A stretch of 64,000 nucleotides of DNA, taken from contig JASGFJ010000021.1 of the NCBI GenBank assembly GCA_047605645.1, positions 23,088 through 87,087 of the forward strand. The letters are read 5' to 3'. Shown piece after piece: positions 44,701 to 52,785 of the stretch (positions within the stretch are counted from its first letter, which is position 1; every line of letters begins with the position of its first letter). This stretch comes from UBA1309 sp047605645 (lineage in GTDB: Bacteria > Bacteroidota > Bacteroidia > Bacteroidales > Dysgonomonadaceae). The notes beneath the pieces are model-generated. The model saw nothing but the letters and a program-made list of their open reading frames with translations, was not told the origin of the DNA and did not search any database. Both the position numbers and the translations under genes were made by a program.

Positions 44701-46290
44701 GATGAAATCATTGTACGGGTATACGAACTTGTCGGAGAAAATCACAACGGAGTGGAAATGAGTTTTCCAACAAATATCGTTTCAGCCAAAGAAGTTAATG
44801 GCGTGGAAGAATATGCGGGAGAAGTTAATTATTCAGGAAACAAAATAAATTTCAACATATCCAAATACCAACCCAAAACTTTCGCTGTAAAATTAGCACC
44901 TGTAGCAGAAAAAGCAGAAAAGCCCTCTTGCTACCCTCTGACTATACCATACAACGAAGATGTAATGAGTTCCGATTCGAAACGTAATGACGGGCAATTC
45001 GGGTCCACCGGATTTACTTATCCGGCGGAATTAGTACCTGACACAATTGTAACCGATGGAATTTCTTTCGTTATGGGAAATCGAGCCGATGGCATGCCAA
45101 ATGCAATCAGATGCTCCGGGCAAACGATTGCTGTTCCGCAAAACACAGATTCTCACAAACTTTATCTATTAGCAGCCTCTGCGAATCGGGATGGTTCGCA
45201 AATAGAATTTTCAGTAGACGGACAAAAAACACAGTCTGTAAAGATTGAAAATGTAGGAAACTTTGTCGGTCAATGGGGTACAGAATATTCAGATAGATAT
45301 TACCGCAAAAACAACGTTGCCTTCACTGCAACTCACAAGCACAATATCGTTCAGGACAAAGATATACCTTACCATTATATGTATATGTATAAATATCTTA
45401 TTCCGGTTTCGACCACAGCTACTTCCATTACATTACCGGACAACCCGGATGTTTATATAATGGCCATGACTTTATCCGACAACAAAAATGATGATATTGT
45501 CCCGATTTCGGAAGTCATGAATTTGCCTGAACAAAACACGGAGGCAGAGGAGAACAATTGTGGTGAGAAGCTGATACCCTCTTCCGTTTCAGCCTCAGAT
45601 TATACCAACGATGATGAGACACCGGAACATGCAATTGACGGAAATTTCACAACGAAATGGTGTGACAGCAAAAGTGCATCAAAGTGGATAGAATTGAATT
45701 TCGATGATGAAGTAGAGATTTGCAGATGGACTATATTACATGCCGGAATAGAGTCAGAATCAAAAATCACATCCGATTTCAGATTGCAGTACTATAATTC
45801 CAAAGGGAAGTTGACGGATGCAGATATTGTGATTGGAAATACTGAAAATAAAACAGATAGATTACCTGAAACGACATTCAAAACTAAACGGATAAGATTA
45901 CTTGTGCAAAAAGGAGAACAAAATGCAACAACTGCCCGAATTTACGAATTTGCTGTTTATGGGACAAAAGTCTCTTCCGGCATTCAGAATATATTAGAAA
46001 CGAATCATAAATTAACCGTTTATAATACTCCGAATCCTTTTACAACAGATACAAAAATCACTTGTGAATTACCTGAAAACACAAATTCTATTCTATTGGA
46101 GGTTTTCGATGTATCCGGAAGAATTATCGACAGGAACAGGATGGATGTAGATAAAGATGGGTACAAATATGAATACAGATGGAATAATAACAAGGGACTC
46201 ACCGGAATATACTATTATTCTGTTTCTGCTTACGGGGCAAATAAAAGCCTCATCGCAAAAGGAAATGGAAAAATGCTGATTACTAAATAA
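41746..46290 (+). CDS. GH38 alpha-mannosidase with F5/8 domain and T9SS sorting domain
   Basis: A 1514-residue exported alpha-mannosidase. After the signal peptide (about 1-21) comes an unrecognised module (about 25-230) that is also present in the GH76 protein at 46445. The GH38 catalytic region follows, with zinc ligands His238 and Asp240 (SHLDTQWNW), nucleophile Asp352 (LPDCFGF) and HHFHDD at 564-569. The GH38 C-terminal beta domains run to about 1250. An F5/8-like domain (about 1275-1410, HAIDGNFTTKWCD) and a T9SS domain (about 1425-1514, TPNPF ... GIYYYSVSA) complete it. It probably acts at the cell surface on mannan. A paralogue without the T9SS domain is at 52786. Confidence 0.93.
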   Translation: MKKIGLIFILIFSSMNDVFANPYNPLSVSGFNVDLIYDASKENINVNSSIDAKDRSGWFYYTQETNTSGCIPGSITTKAGVAYQLAVSTKNNALQLGDNGTTSGILTLDTPVQTAELWILGLSANGAKDVLVQVNYTDGTSSESSTISFPDWYQSDGKRVPAYGFGRVKNNNGTAQFDGRLQFGLYEKAIPADRHKTVMSISFSTTNGTYTSIFAVSAFDKDAVHTDNRTLYLIPNSHLDTQWNWTVESTIKDYLPKTLNNNFSLFDFCSDYKFNFEGAIKYMFAKEYYPELYQRLKSEIASGRWHVSGGAIDANDVMVPSAESLIRNFLYGQTFYKKEFGIKGGKDIMLPDCFGFPYSLPTIAKHCGMTGFHTAKLRWGSAYNLDNLPKFGLWQGVDGSQIYAVYNPGAYDTENDYKKNNAFNNDILNEIIANNTEIGVPASFKYIGNSGDRGGSLSNETVDWLMKSVNSSGPVTVKIGTPDNFFSSISESQRANMPVWNNELPMETHGVGCYTSHAILKYWNRRNELLADATEKSSVIADWLGGLTYPLETIKNSWIKILWHHFHDDITGTSVPAAYGFTNNDQVLVQLNLSSTMNNAVGAVSSQMNTQVNGIPILVSNPLSIERNEIAEAKINLSTKPAAISVYDSNQNPLPVQIVDYTNGVLHFLFMAKVPSLGYAIYDLRVDDTTSSQIPSTLNITPNTIENENYLLTVDTSGDVSSIYDKILKKELLKSPIRLSLSLDQPGYWLSWEISRGDIFRDPYAYVNENVKISIAEKGPLRASLKIERSKNGSNYEQYVRLMAAGSTERIDFDNTVNWQTTDTFLKAEFPLNASNKNATFDLSLGTISRENRTDNLYEVNAHQWVDLTNNSNDYGISILNDCKYGWDKKDNNTLRMTLIHTPKAGSDYSYQTKQDLGLNIFKYSLFRHQGKWNETTQWEASKLNQPLLVYKAEKHTGQLGKSYGFLSLNTSQVSIKAMKKAESSDEIIVRVYELVGENHNGVEMSFPTNIVSAKEVNGVEEYAGEVNYSGNKINFNISKYQPKTFAVKLAPVAEKAEKPSCYPLTIPYNEDVMSSDSKRNDGQFGSTGFTYPAELVPDTIVTDGISFVMGNRADGMPNAIRCSGQTIAVPQNTDSHKLYLLAASANRDGSQIEFSVDGQKTQSVKIENVGNFVGQWGTEYSDRYYRKNNVAFTATHKHNIVQDKDIPYHYMYMYKYLIPVSTTATSITLPDNPDVYIMAMTLSDNKNDDIVPISEVMNLPEQNTEAEENNCGEKLIPSSVSASDYTNDDETPEHAIDGNFTTKWCDSKSASKWIELNFDDEVEICRWTILHAGIESESKITSDFRLQYYNSKGKLTDADIVIGNTENKTDRLPETTFKTKRIRLLVQKGEQNATTARIYEFAVYGTKVSSGIQNILETNHKLTVYNTPNPFTTDTKITCELPENTNSILLEVFDVSGRIIDRNRMDVDKDGYKYEYRWNNNKGLTGIYYYSVSAYGANKSLIAKGNGKMLITK

Positions 46291-46351
46291 TTTAACGGAT
46301 GTTGAAAATACATTTTTATTTGAATTAAACCTTAATATAAAATATTTATTT

Positions 46352-46444
46352 ATGAGACGAAGCATGATTTTTATTGAATATTTCAAGACAATAATTAAAA
46401 AGTCAGGCGAGTTCCATATCACCAAACAAAAAAAGAAGAATCGT
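46352..46444 (+). repeat. 93-nt leader repeat, copy 2 (upstream of the modular GH76)
   Basis: Gapless match to 39249-39341 and 56550-56642, ending exactly at the ATG at 46445. The stem is kept with one G-U exchange and two mismatches. In this copy the short upstream frame (MRRSMIFIEYFKTIIKK...) has lost its stop and runs into the gene, which creates a false longer start at 46352. Confidence 0.85.
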
Positions 46445-49400
46445 ATGAAAAGAGAATTATACTTGTTATTGACCGCTATGTTTTTCACTCTTGGAGTAAA
46501 AGGAAATAGCTATGTACCTCTTAAAGTCGGTGGATTCAATGACAACATTATTATAACAGACACAACGGATCTAAGTTCCAAGGGAACCATTGACGATAAA
46601 ACAACTTTCTTTGCTTCATCTATAAGAGGAGAAGGCTCCTTACCTGCATTTTTACACACTCCGGAAGGTATTGTTTTTGAATTATCAGCAACCAACGAAA
46701 ATAATGCATTGAATCTGAATTCGAAAACAGGTAAGCCAAGCGCCGGAACACTGACTTTTCAAGAGCCGGTCAAAACGGAAGAGTTATGGATGCTCTGTAC
46801 AGCCTCAGGAAATAGTGTTAATGTAAAAGTTACGGTTTTCTATGAGGATGGAACAAGTAAATCTTCTTATGTACCAATCGAAGACTGGTATCTGGCATCC
46901 CCCAAACAAGCGAGCATTTGGGGACTTAGCAGATTGAATAAAGAAACAAAATCGATTTCAAATAACTTTGCAGTGTATGCGAAAAAAATAGCGGTTGACC
47001 CTTCTAAACGTATTACGAGTTTGAATATCTCGAGAACTTCAGGCGAATGTGCCGCTATTTTAGCTATTTCAGCAAAAGGTTCACCTTTGATTAGCCGGAT
47101 CCCATCCAATGGAATAGGACAACAGGCTGTTTCAATACATTCTTTTAGTGGGCAATCAAATGAGACAAATAATGTACATAATCTTCTTCTCGCCGATAAT
47201 ACCAAGAAGTGGACAGACAATCAATCAGATAAGCCATGGGTAATCTTTGATCTGACCGATGTTTATTCCCTCGACAGACTCGTTTTCAAAGATGCAAAGT
47301 CACAAGAAACTACAGGAAATAACGTTCCGGAGTTTTGGTTCTACACAAGCGAAGGAGATATCAATACATGGAATGAAACTTATCATGGACAAAATAAAGA
47401 CAATGAGAATATCAAGGACATCCTTTTCTCCGTCCCAATCCCGGCAAAATATGTAAAAGTGGTATTCAATAAATCAGCAGGTGGAGACATTAATATCTAC
47501 GGACTCGATTTGTTCGGAGTATTGAAAAAAAGGATAGACAAAAATGGATTGATTAGCGTGGGCAAGCGAATAATTGCTTTTGACAATGCCGTTTCGGGAG
47601 TCACAACCCCGATTAATCTCCTCGATGGAAATAATTCCACAGGAGTTTCTTCCTGGAATTTCACGGTTCCATCAGCTGGAAATTCCCGATATGTAGTCAT
47701 CGATTTAGGTCGGGATTATTCAGTTGACAAGTTCAAACTATACGATGCAAAATCAATTTCATCTTCCGGCAACAACATATCCGGATATACAATCTATTCT
47801 AGCACGGTTGCTCCGGATCTGAATTTGATAAATCCTGCCCTTGACAGCAACGGAACTTTGTGGACCAAAATTGCGGAAACAAACAATAGCCAGGAAGTAG
47901 CTATTAAAGAGAATAACCTTGCGCAACCGGTTAAAGCGCGTTACATCAAACTGGAAATACCAGCCTCTCAGATTAATTCATCGGGAAGAATCTATGCATT
48001 CGAAATATATGGAACTGTCTACGACGGACTTATTACTCCGGAGGGAAAGGTTTTAAAAATATCAAATCTGGCGAATGCAAAAACAGTAAGTACTCAAAAT
48101 TCATCCCTCCGCCGGGATAATATCGTACAGTATAAAGATGCGGCATCTAATTCTCAACGTTGGAAAATTACGGAAACAGAAGACAATAATTATGTGATCA
48201 CCAATCTGAGTACAGGACTTCCTCTGACAATGCCCGGACAACCCGCCGAACCCATTGCATTGACTCAGGATTCCCTGGATATCTTGAAAAGAGGACTTCT
48301 CTGGAATATCAGCCTTGTACCAAATTATACCGATCGTTATTACATTACGAATGCATCCTTATTGGGGGGAACAACTCCTTTGTATTTATGTTCTTCATCA
48401 AACACAGAAGGTGCATATCTGACTGTCCAGACAAAACCTAATGGGGTCAACAATGCCTACATTTGGAAATTGTCTGAGGAAAATGAAACGGAAGAGGCAC
48501 CCAATGATGTAACCAGAGATAACGCCTTTAATAAATGGAAAACAATGTTTTACAAGAAAGAAAATACCGGATATTCCATTTCTGGAGACCGAGGCTGGGG
48601 GGGAGCCGAGATGATGGAAATGATTCTGGATGGGTATGAGACAACCGGTGAAGAAAAATATAAAGAAATGTATGACCAATTATTTTCTTATTTCAGGACA
48701 GCCTTTAATGCGGAGGGTAATTGGATGAATAATGACTTCAACGATGACATTGCCTGGATGACCATAGGCTGTGTACGCGCTTATCGTATGTTTGGAACAA
48801 AGGATTATCTGGACATAGCTAAATTCCATTTCGATGCCATGTATAAAAGAGCCTTGCTCCCATCCGGAGCACTACGATGGAAAGAAAATACCAACGATGG
48901 AACAACCTCATGTGTCAATTGCCCGTCCATAATTGCAGCATGCTATTTAGCCCAGGCTCTCGGTGATGATTCGTACTATGAAAAGGCAAAGAATATTTAT
49001 GTTTTTCAAAGAGAAAAACTTTACGACCCGAACAATGGACAGGTATTTGACACAGAAGGCAATAGATGGGCAGGGACTTACAATCTGGGAACTTTCATTG
49101 GAGCTGCATTAATGTTGAGAGAAAAATACGGAGATGTCCCTTATCTGCAGGATGCTATCAAAACAGCAAACTATACCAGAGGAGATAAATACAATTTCAA
49201 TGTAATCAATGACGAAGGAAATGGAAATGATTTGCCGGGCTTCAAAGGAATTCTAATGAGATATTTGAGAAAATATATTGTAGACCTGAATGTTGCGGAA
49301 TATTTACCATGGATGCATCTCAATGCAAAAGTAGCATATAATAATCGCAATGCCAATGGATTGATCGACACCCGTTGGGGTTCAAAAACAATAGATACGC

Positions 49401-50125
49401 AAAGTGTTGGAGCATGGGGAACCTACAATGCCGTATCCTTACTTATCAATGTACCTTCTTACGCAGATTTATCTAAAGATGCTTATCGTGACATTGAAGC
49501 CGAAAGCTTTAACTATATCAGTGGGCCGTATGTTGTCAACGCGTCTACCGGTTCAAAGTGTCTATCGAATATTAAGAACGACAATTATGTCGGGTTTATG
49601 AATATCGATTTCTCAGGCAATCCTGCAAATTATGCTCATTTCAGCGTATCAAATGCAGATGCAGAAAATGCCCGGATAGAGATACATCAGGACAATCAAA
49701 ACGGCTTGCTGCTTGGAACCGTGAATATTCCGAAGACAGGTAGTCTGGATGCCTACCAGACAGTGGAAACAAATGTCACATCAGTGAGCGGATTGAATAA
49801 TATCTATTTAGTTTTTAAAACTGACGGACAGCCGTTCAATGTTGACAAATTTTCATTCACGACAACCCCGGTATCTTCTATAAATGAGAACATGGAAACA
49901 GCTCCTCGATTTTCGGTTTATCCATCTGTTGTGAATAAAAATGAAATTATCAATTCCTCCCTGTTAACAGGAAAAGCAACATTTATATCCCTACAAGGGA
50001 TTGAGGTGACAAAGCAAACGGTTGAAAGCGGAAAAATAACAACAGCAGGATTACAATCAGGGGTATATCTGTTGAAATTGGATAATGCCGGAAAATCATA
50101 CTATGAGAAAATTATTATCAGGTAA
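46445..50125 (+). CDS. Multimodular GH76 mannanase with F5/8, ricin-like, CBM6-like and T9SS domains
   Basis: A 1226-residue exported enzyme. Signal peptide about 1-19. Modules in order: the unrecognised module shared with the GH38 at 41746 (about 22-210), two F5/8-like domains (about 215-360 and 362-525), a ricin-like/beta-trefoil region (about 530-690, NLSTGLPLTMPG), and the GH76 catalytic domain (about 700-1015) with Asp767-Asp768 in NDDIAWMTIG. A CBM6-like domain (about 1020-1145, IEAESFNYISG) and a T9SS sorting domain (about 1155-1226, FSVYPS ... GVYLLKLDNAGKSYYEKIIIR) follow. It is predicted to cut alpha-1,6-mannan at the surface. The ATG at 46445 is chosen because it begins the signal peptide and follows the leader repeat. 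Confidence 0.9.
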   Translation: MKRELYLLLTAMFFTLGVKGNSYVPLKVGGFNDNIIITDTTDLSSKGTIDDKTTFFASSIRGEGSLPAFLHTPEGIVFELSATNENNALNLNSKTGKPSAGTLTFQEPVKTEELWMLCTASGNSVNVKVTVFYEDGTSKSSYVPIEDWYLASPKQASIWGLSRLNKETKSISNNFAVYAKKIAVDPSKRITSLNISRTSGECAAILAISAKGSPLISRIPSNGIGQQAVSIHSFSGQSNETNNVHNLLLADNTKKWTDNQSDKPWVIFDLTDVYSLDRLVFKDAKSQETTGNNVPEFWFYTSEGDINTWNETYHGQNKDNENIKDILFSVPIPAKYVKVVFNKSAGGDINIYGLDLFGVLKKRIDKNGLISVGKRIIAFDNAVSGVTTPINLLDGNNSTGVSSWNFTVPSAGNSRYVVIDLGRDYSVDKFKLYDAKSISSSGNNISGYTIYSSTVAPDLNLINPALDSNGTLWTKIAETNNSQEVAIKENNLAQPVKARYIKLEIPASQINSSGRIYAFEIYGTVYDGLITPEGKVLKISNLANAKTVSTQNSSLRRDNIVQYKDAASNSQRWKITETEDNNYVITNLSTGLPLTMPGQPAEPIALTQDSLDILKRGLLWNISLVPNYTDRYYITNASLLGGTTPLYLCSSSNTEGAYLTVQTKPNGVNNAYIWKLSEENETEEAPNDVTRDNAFNKWKTMFYKKENTGYSISGDRGWGGAEMMEMILDGYETTGEEKYKEMYDQLFSYFRTAFNAEGNWMNNDFNDDIAWMTIGCVRAYRMFGTKDYLDIAKFHFDAMYKRALLPSGALRWKENTNDGTTSCVNCPSIIAACYLAQALGDDSYYEKAKNIYVFQREKLYDPNNGQVFDTEGNRWAGTYNLGTFIGAALMLREKYGDVPYLQDAIKTANYTRGDKYNFNVINDEGNGNDLPGFKGILMRYLRKYIVDLNVAEYLPWMHLNAKVAYNNRNANGLIDTRWGSKTIDTQSVGAWGTYNAVSLLINVPSYADLSKDAYRDIEAESFNYISGPYVVNASTGSKCLSNIKNDNYVGFMNIDFSGNPANYAHFSVSNADAENARIEIHQDNQNGLLLGTVNIPKTGSLDAYQTVETNVTSVSGLNNIYLVFKTDGQPFNVDKFSFTTTPVSSINENMETAPRFSVYPSVVNKNEIINSSLLTGKATFISLQGIEVTKQTVESGKITTAGLQSGVYLLKLDNAGKSYYEKIIIR

Positions 50126-50160
50126 AACAGTCTTTGCTATATAGTTCTTGAATTAATAAA

Positions 50161-50217
50161 AGGGGGCTGTTGTTCTATTTTGACTATTTAGACTTCAAGA
50201 GATGCTGCAACAGCCTC
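50161..50217. promoter_or_regulatory. Leader hairpin upstream of the modular GH130
   Basis: GGGGCTGTTG near 50163-50172 pairs with CAACAGCCTCC near 50208-50218 around a 35-nt loop, just before the gene start at 50233. There is no T run after it on the plus strand; on the minus strand it is followed by TTTTATTAATT. It could be an attenuator-like or mRNA-stabilising structure. Confidence 0.45.
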
Positions 50218-50232
50218 CAAATTGCAGGAGAC

Positions 50233-52635
50233 ATGAAATTATATATTTTATTAATATCATTGAGTATTTTTTCTCTTTCACCGAAAGTATCGGGTCAGAA
50301 TCCCAATGTATTACCGCATTGGGCATTCGGCGGATTTATCCGTCCTGAGGGGAAAAATCCGGTAATAGAACCGGATGTATCCACAACTTTTTATTGCCCG
50401 ATGAACGGAAAGAGCCTGAAGTGGGAAGAAAGCGACACCTTCAATCCGGCGGCGGTCGTCAAAGATGGGAAAATATATGTGCTGTATCGTGCGGAAGACA
50501 ATTCGGCAACTGGCATCGGATCGCGCACTTCACGGGTCGGTCTTGCGGAATCTTCGGATGGAATAACCATGAACAGACAGGCAAATCCCGTGCTTTATCC
50601 TGACGGAGACAACAAAGAGTATGAGTGGAGAGGAGGCTGCGAAGACCCGCGTGTCGCCGCGACTGAAGACGGAACATTTGTAATGTTCTATACCGGATGG
50701 AACAGAAACAACGGAATGGGAATCTCGTCCAAACCCCGACTATGTGTCGCTACATCTGTAGATTTACAAAATTGGACAAAACATGGACCGGCTTTTGCAA
50801 GGATGCTTAACGGCAAATATAAAGACATGGAAAGCAAATCGGCTTCTATTGTCACCAAAGTGGTGGATGGAAAACAAGTTATCTGCAAAGTGAATGGTAA
50901 ATACCTGATGTACTGGGGAGAAAAAGTTGTTTGCATGGCTACTTCCGACAACCTTATCGATTGGAAAATGGTAGAGAATGCGCAGGGAACTCCCTTAGAA
51001 GTTGCAAAGGTCAGACCCGGATATTTTGACAGCGACCTGGTGGAATGCGGACCGCCGGCAATATGGACCAAAAATGGAATTGTATTACTTTACAATGGAA
51101 AAAACAGGAGTGACAACAACAGAGATCCCCGTTTTAATGCAGGGACATACAGTGCGGGACAGATGCTTTTCGACGCAGGTGCTCCCGAGAAACTGATTAC
51201 ACGCCTGGATGTACCTTTTTTCCGACCGATGGACGAGTTTGAAAAAAGCGGACAATATAAGGACGGAACAGTGTTCATTGAAGGAATGGCGTATTACAAC
51301 AACAAATGGTACTTGTATTATGGTTGTGCGGATTCTAAAGTTGGTGTGGCAATATTCGACCCGATGTCTGAAGCGGAAGGAGATCCGGTTCCCGATTATC
51401 CGAAAGGAAATGGATTCGGAGCATATCCGTTCAACGGAATCGGGAAAAAAGCAGTGACGATTCATTCTTCAAGTGGAGAGGCAGCTTCTGAAGAAACAGC
51501 ATTCAATCTTCTTTACAATCACATTAATACGAAGGCTAAATGGTGCGATAACAAGAATGAAAAGCCTTGGGTGATTTTCAAATTGAATGACATTTATGCA
51601 ATAGACAAACTTGTATTTCGAGATGTCGCACCCTATGAAGCCGGTAATGGAAATGTGCCCGAATACTGGATTTACGTAAGTACAACAGGTCCCAATGATG
51701 CGGATTTTAAAGAAATAGTACACAAAACGAATCAAGGCGCAGTGGACATAAAGGAAGATGTTTTTTTGAATCCGTTCCATGCACGCTACGTCAAATATGT
51801 GATGACTAAAGGGATTCGAACAGACAATGGAGCAAATGAAAATGCGATCCGGATATATGGAATGGATTTCTACGGAACAATTATAAAGAAAACAGATTGG
51901 GGAAATTTAGTAAGTGCCGGAAAGACAGTTTTAGCTTATTATGATGCAGCTGCTTATTATGAAGAACCGTTACATCTTCTGGATGGAGAGCCGGAGAATC
52001 CATCTAACAAATGGACTTTTAAAAAGGCTGGGGAGAACGATTCTCTAAAATATGTTGTCATTGATCTGGAAGAAGAATACGAAGTTGAGAAGTTCAGGAT
52101 CTATGATATTCATTACCTGGAGCCGAATATCGACAGCAATATAGATGGTTATACTATTTATTTAAGCAGAGAGACTCCGGATATCAGCCTGATTTCAAAC
52201 ACTGAAGATAAAAATATCTGTTGGACGCAAGTGGTAAATACAAACGGACGCCTCGGAGAGAACATAAAAACAGATGCCATCACCCCCACAAAAGCCAGAT
52301 ATGTGAAACTTGAAATACCACGCTCGCGGGTTTCCGGCACGACTCAGTTATTTCAATTCGAAGTATACAAAAAGGATGGAACTCAAGCCATTGACCAGAT
52401 TCGATCCGAAAACAAAATTAAAATATGGCCAAGGACATTAAAAAGAGGTGAAATACTCTACGTTTCCAGTCTGAAAAAGGGAATACTTTGCATCTATAAC
52501 ACACAGGGAGGCTTATCCTGCAGAACTGCCATAGACGCCGATGCACAAGTAAAAATCGATTTACCGCAAGGCATCTATTTGGTGAATATTGAATCGAATA
52601 ACCAAAAGAATACAATGAAGATAACCGTAGAGTGA
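50233..52635 (+). CDS. GH130 enzyme with two F5/8 domains and T9SS sorting domain
   Basis: An 800-residue exported enzyme. Signal peptide about 1-22 (ending SGQ). The GH130 propeller (about 25-375) has IRPEGKNPVI, SDTFNPAAVVKDGKI and catalytic Asp138 in GGCEDPRVAA, and is clearly paralogous to the protein at 29639. Two F5/8-like domains follow (about 390-545, similar to the first F5/8 of the GH76 at 46445, and about 550-725), then a T9SS domain (about 735-800, QGIYLVNIESNNQKNTMKITVE in parts). It is likely a surface beta-mannosidase removing beta-mannosyl caps. The ATG at 50233 has AGGAG just upstream and begins the signal peptide; a frame from the TTG at 50170 runs through the leader hairpin. 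Confidence 0.9.
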   Translation: MKLYILLISLSIFSLSPKVSGQNPNVLPHWAFGGFIRPEGKNPVIEPDVSTTFYCPMNGKSLKWEESDTFNPAAVVKDGKIYVLYRAEDNSATGIGSRTSRVGLAESSDGITMNRQANPVLYPDGDNKEYEWRGGCEDPRVAATEDGTFVMFYTGWNRNNGMGISSKPRLCVATSVDLQNWTKHGPAFARMLNGKYKDMESKSASIVTKVVDGKQVICKVNGKYLMYWGEKVVCMATSDNLIDWKMVENAQGTPLEVAKVRPGYFDSDLVECGPPAIWTKNGIVLLYNGKNRSDNNRDPRFNAGTYSAGQMLFDAGAPEKLITRLDVPFFRPMDEFEKSGQYKDGTVFIEGMAYYNNKWYLYYGCADSKVGVAIFDPMSEAEGDPVPDYPKGNGFGAYPFNGIGKKAVTIHSSSGEAASEETAFNLLYNHINTKAKWCDNKNEKPWVIFKLNDIYAIDKLVFRDVAPYEAGNGNVPEYWIYVSTTGPNDADFKEIVHKTNQGAVDIKEDVFLNPFHARYVKYVMTKGIRTDNGANENAIRIYGMDFYGTIIKKTDWGNLVSAGKTVLAYYDAAAYYEEPLHLLDGEPENPSNKWTFKKAGENDSLKYVVIDLEEEYEVEKFRIYDIHYLEPNIDSNIDGYTIYLSRETPDISLISNTEDKNICWTQVVNTNGRLGENIKTDAITPTKARYVKLEIPRSRVSGTTQLFQFEVYKKDGTQAIDQIRSENKIKIWPRTLKRGEILYVSSLKKGILCIYNTQGGLSCRTAIDADAQVKIDLPQGIYLVNIESNNQKNTMKITVE

Positions 52636-52785
52636 CTGTTTGGTTGCCCAAGAAGTAGGAATTACGTATGAATTTTTATAGAAGAAAAGCGACAAATCGT
52701 TCAGTTTGTTCAATATTTTATTAATTGAAAGAGGGTGTTTGCCATACTCTTTCTTTTTATGCATAAACACAATATATACTCGATT

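Noticed and set aside
46352..46444. N-terminal extension of the modular GH76 protein
   Set aside because: The upstream frame lies inside the 93-nt leader repeat, is broken by stops in the other two copies, and would place 31 residues before a good signal peptide.
50170..50232. TTG start 21 codons upstream for the modular GH130
   Set aside because: It runs through a hairpin and hides the signal peptide; the ATG at 50233 has AGGAG upstream and begins a clear signal sequence.
52735..52785. Upstream start for the second GH38
   Set aside because: It adds 17 residues before a clean signal peptide that starts at the ATG at 52786.
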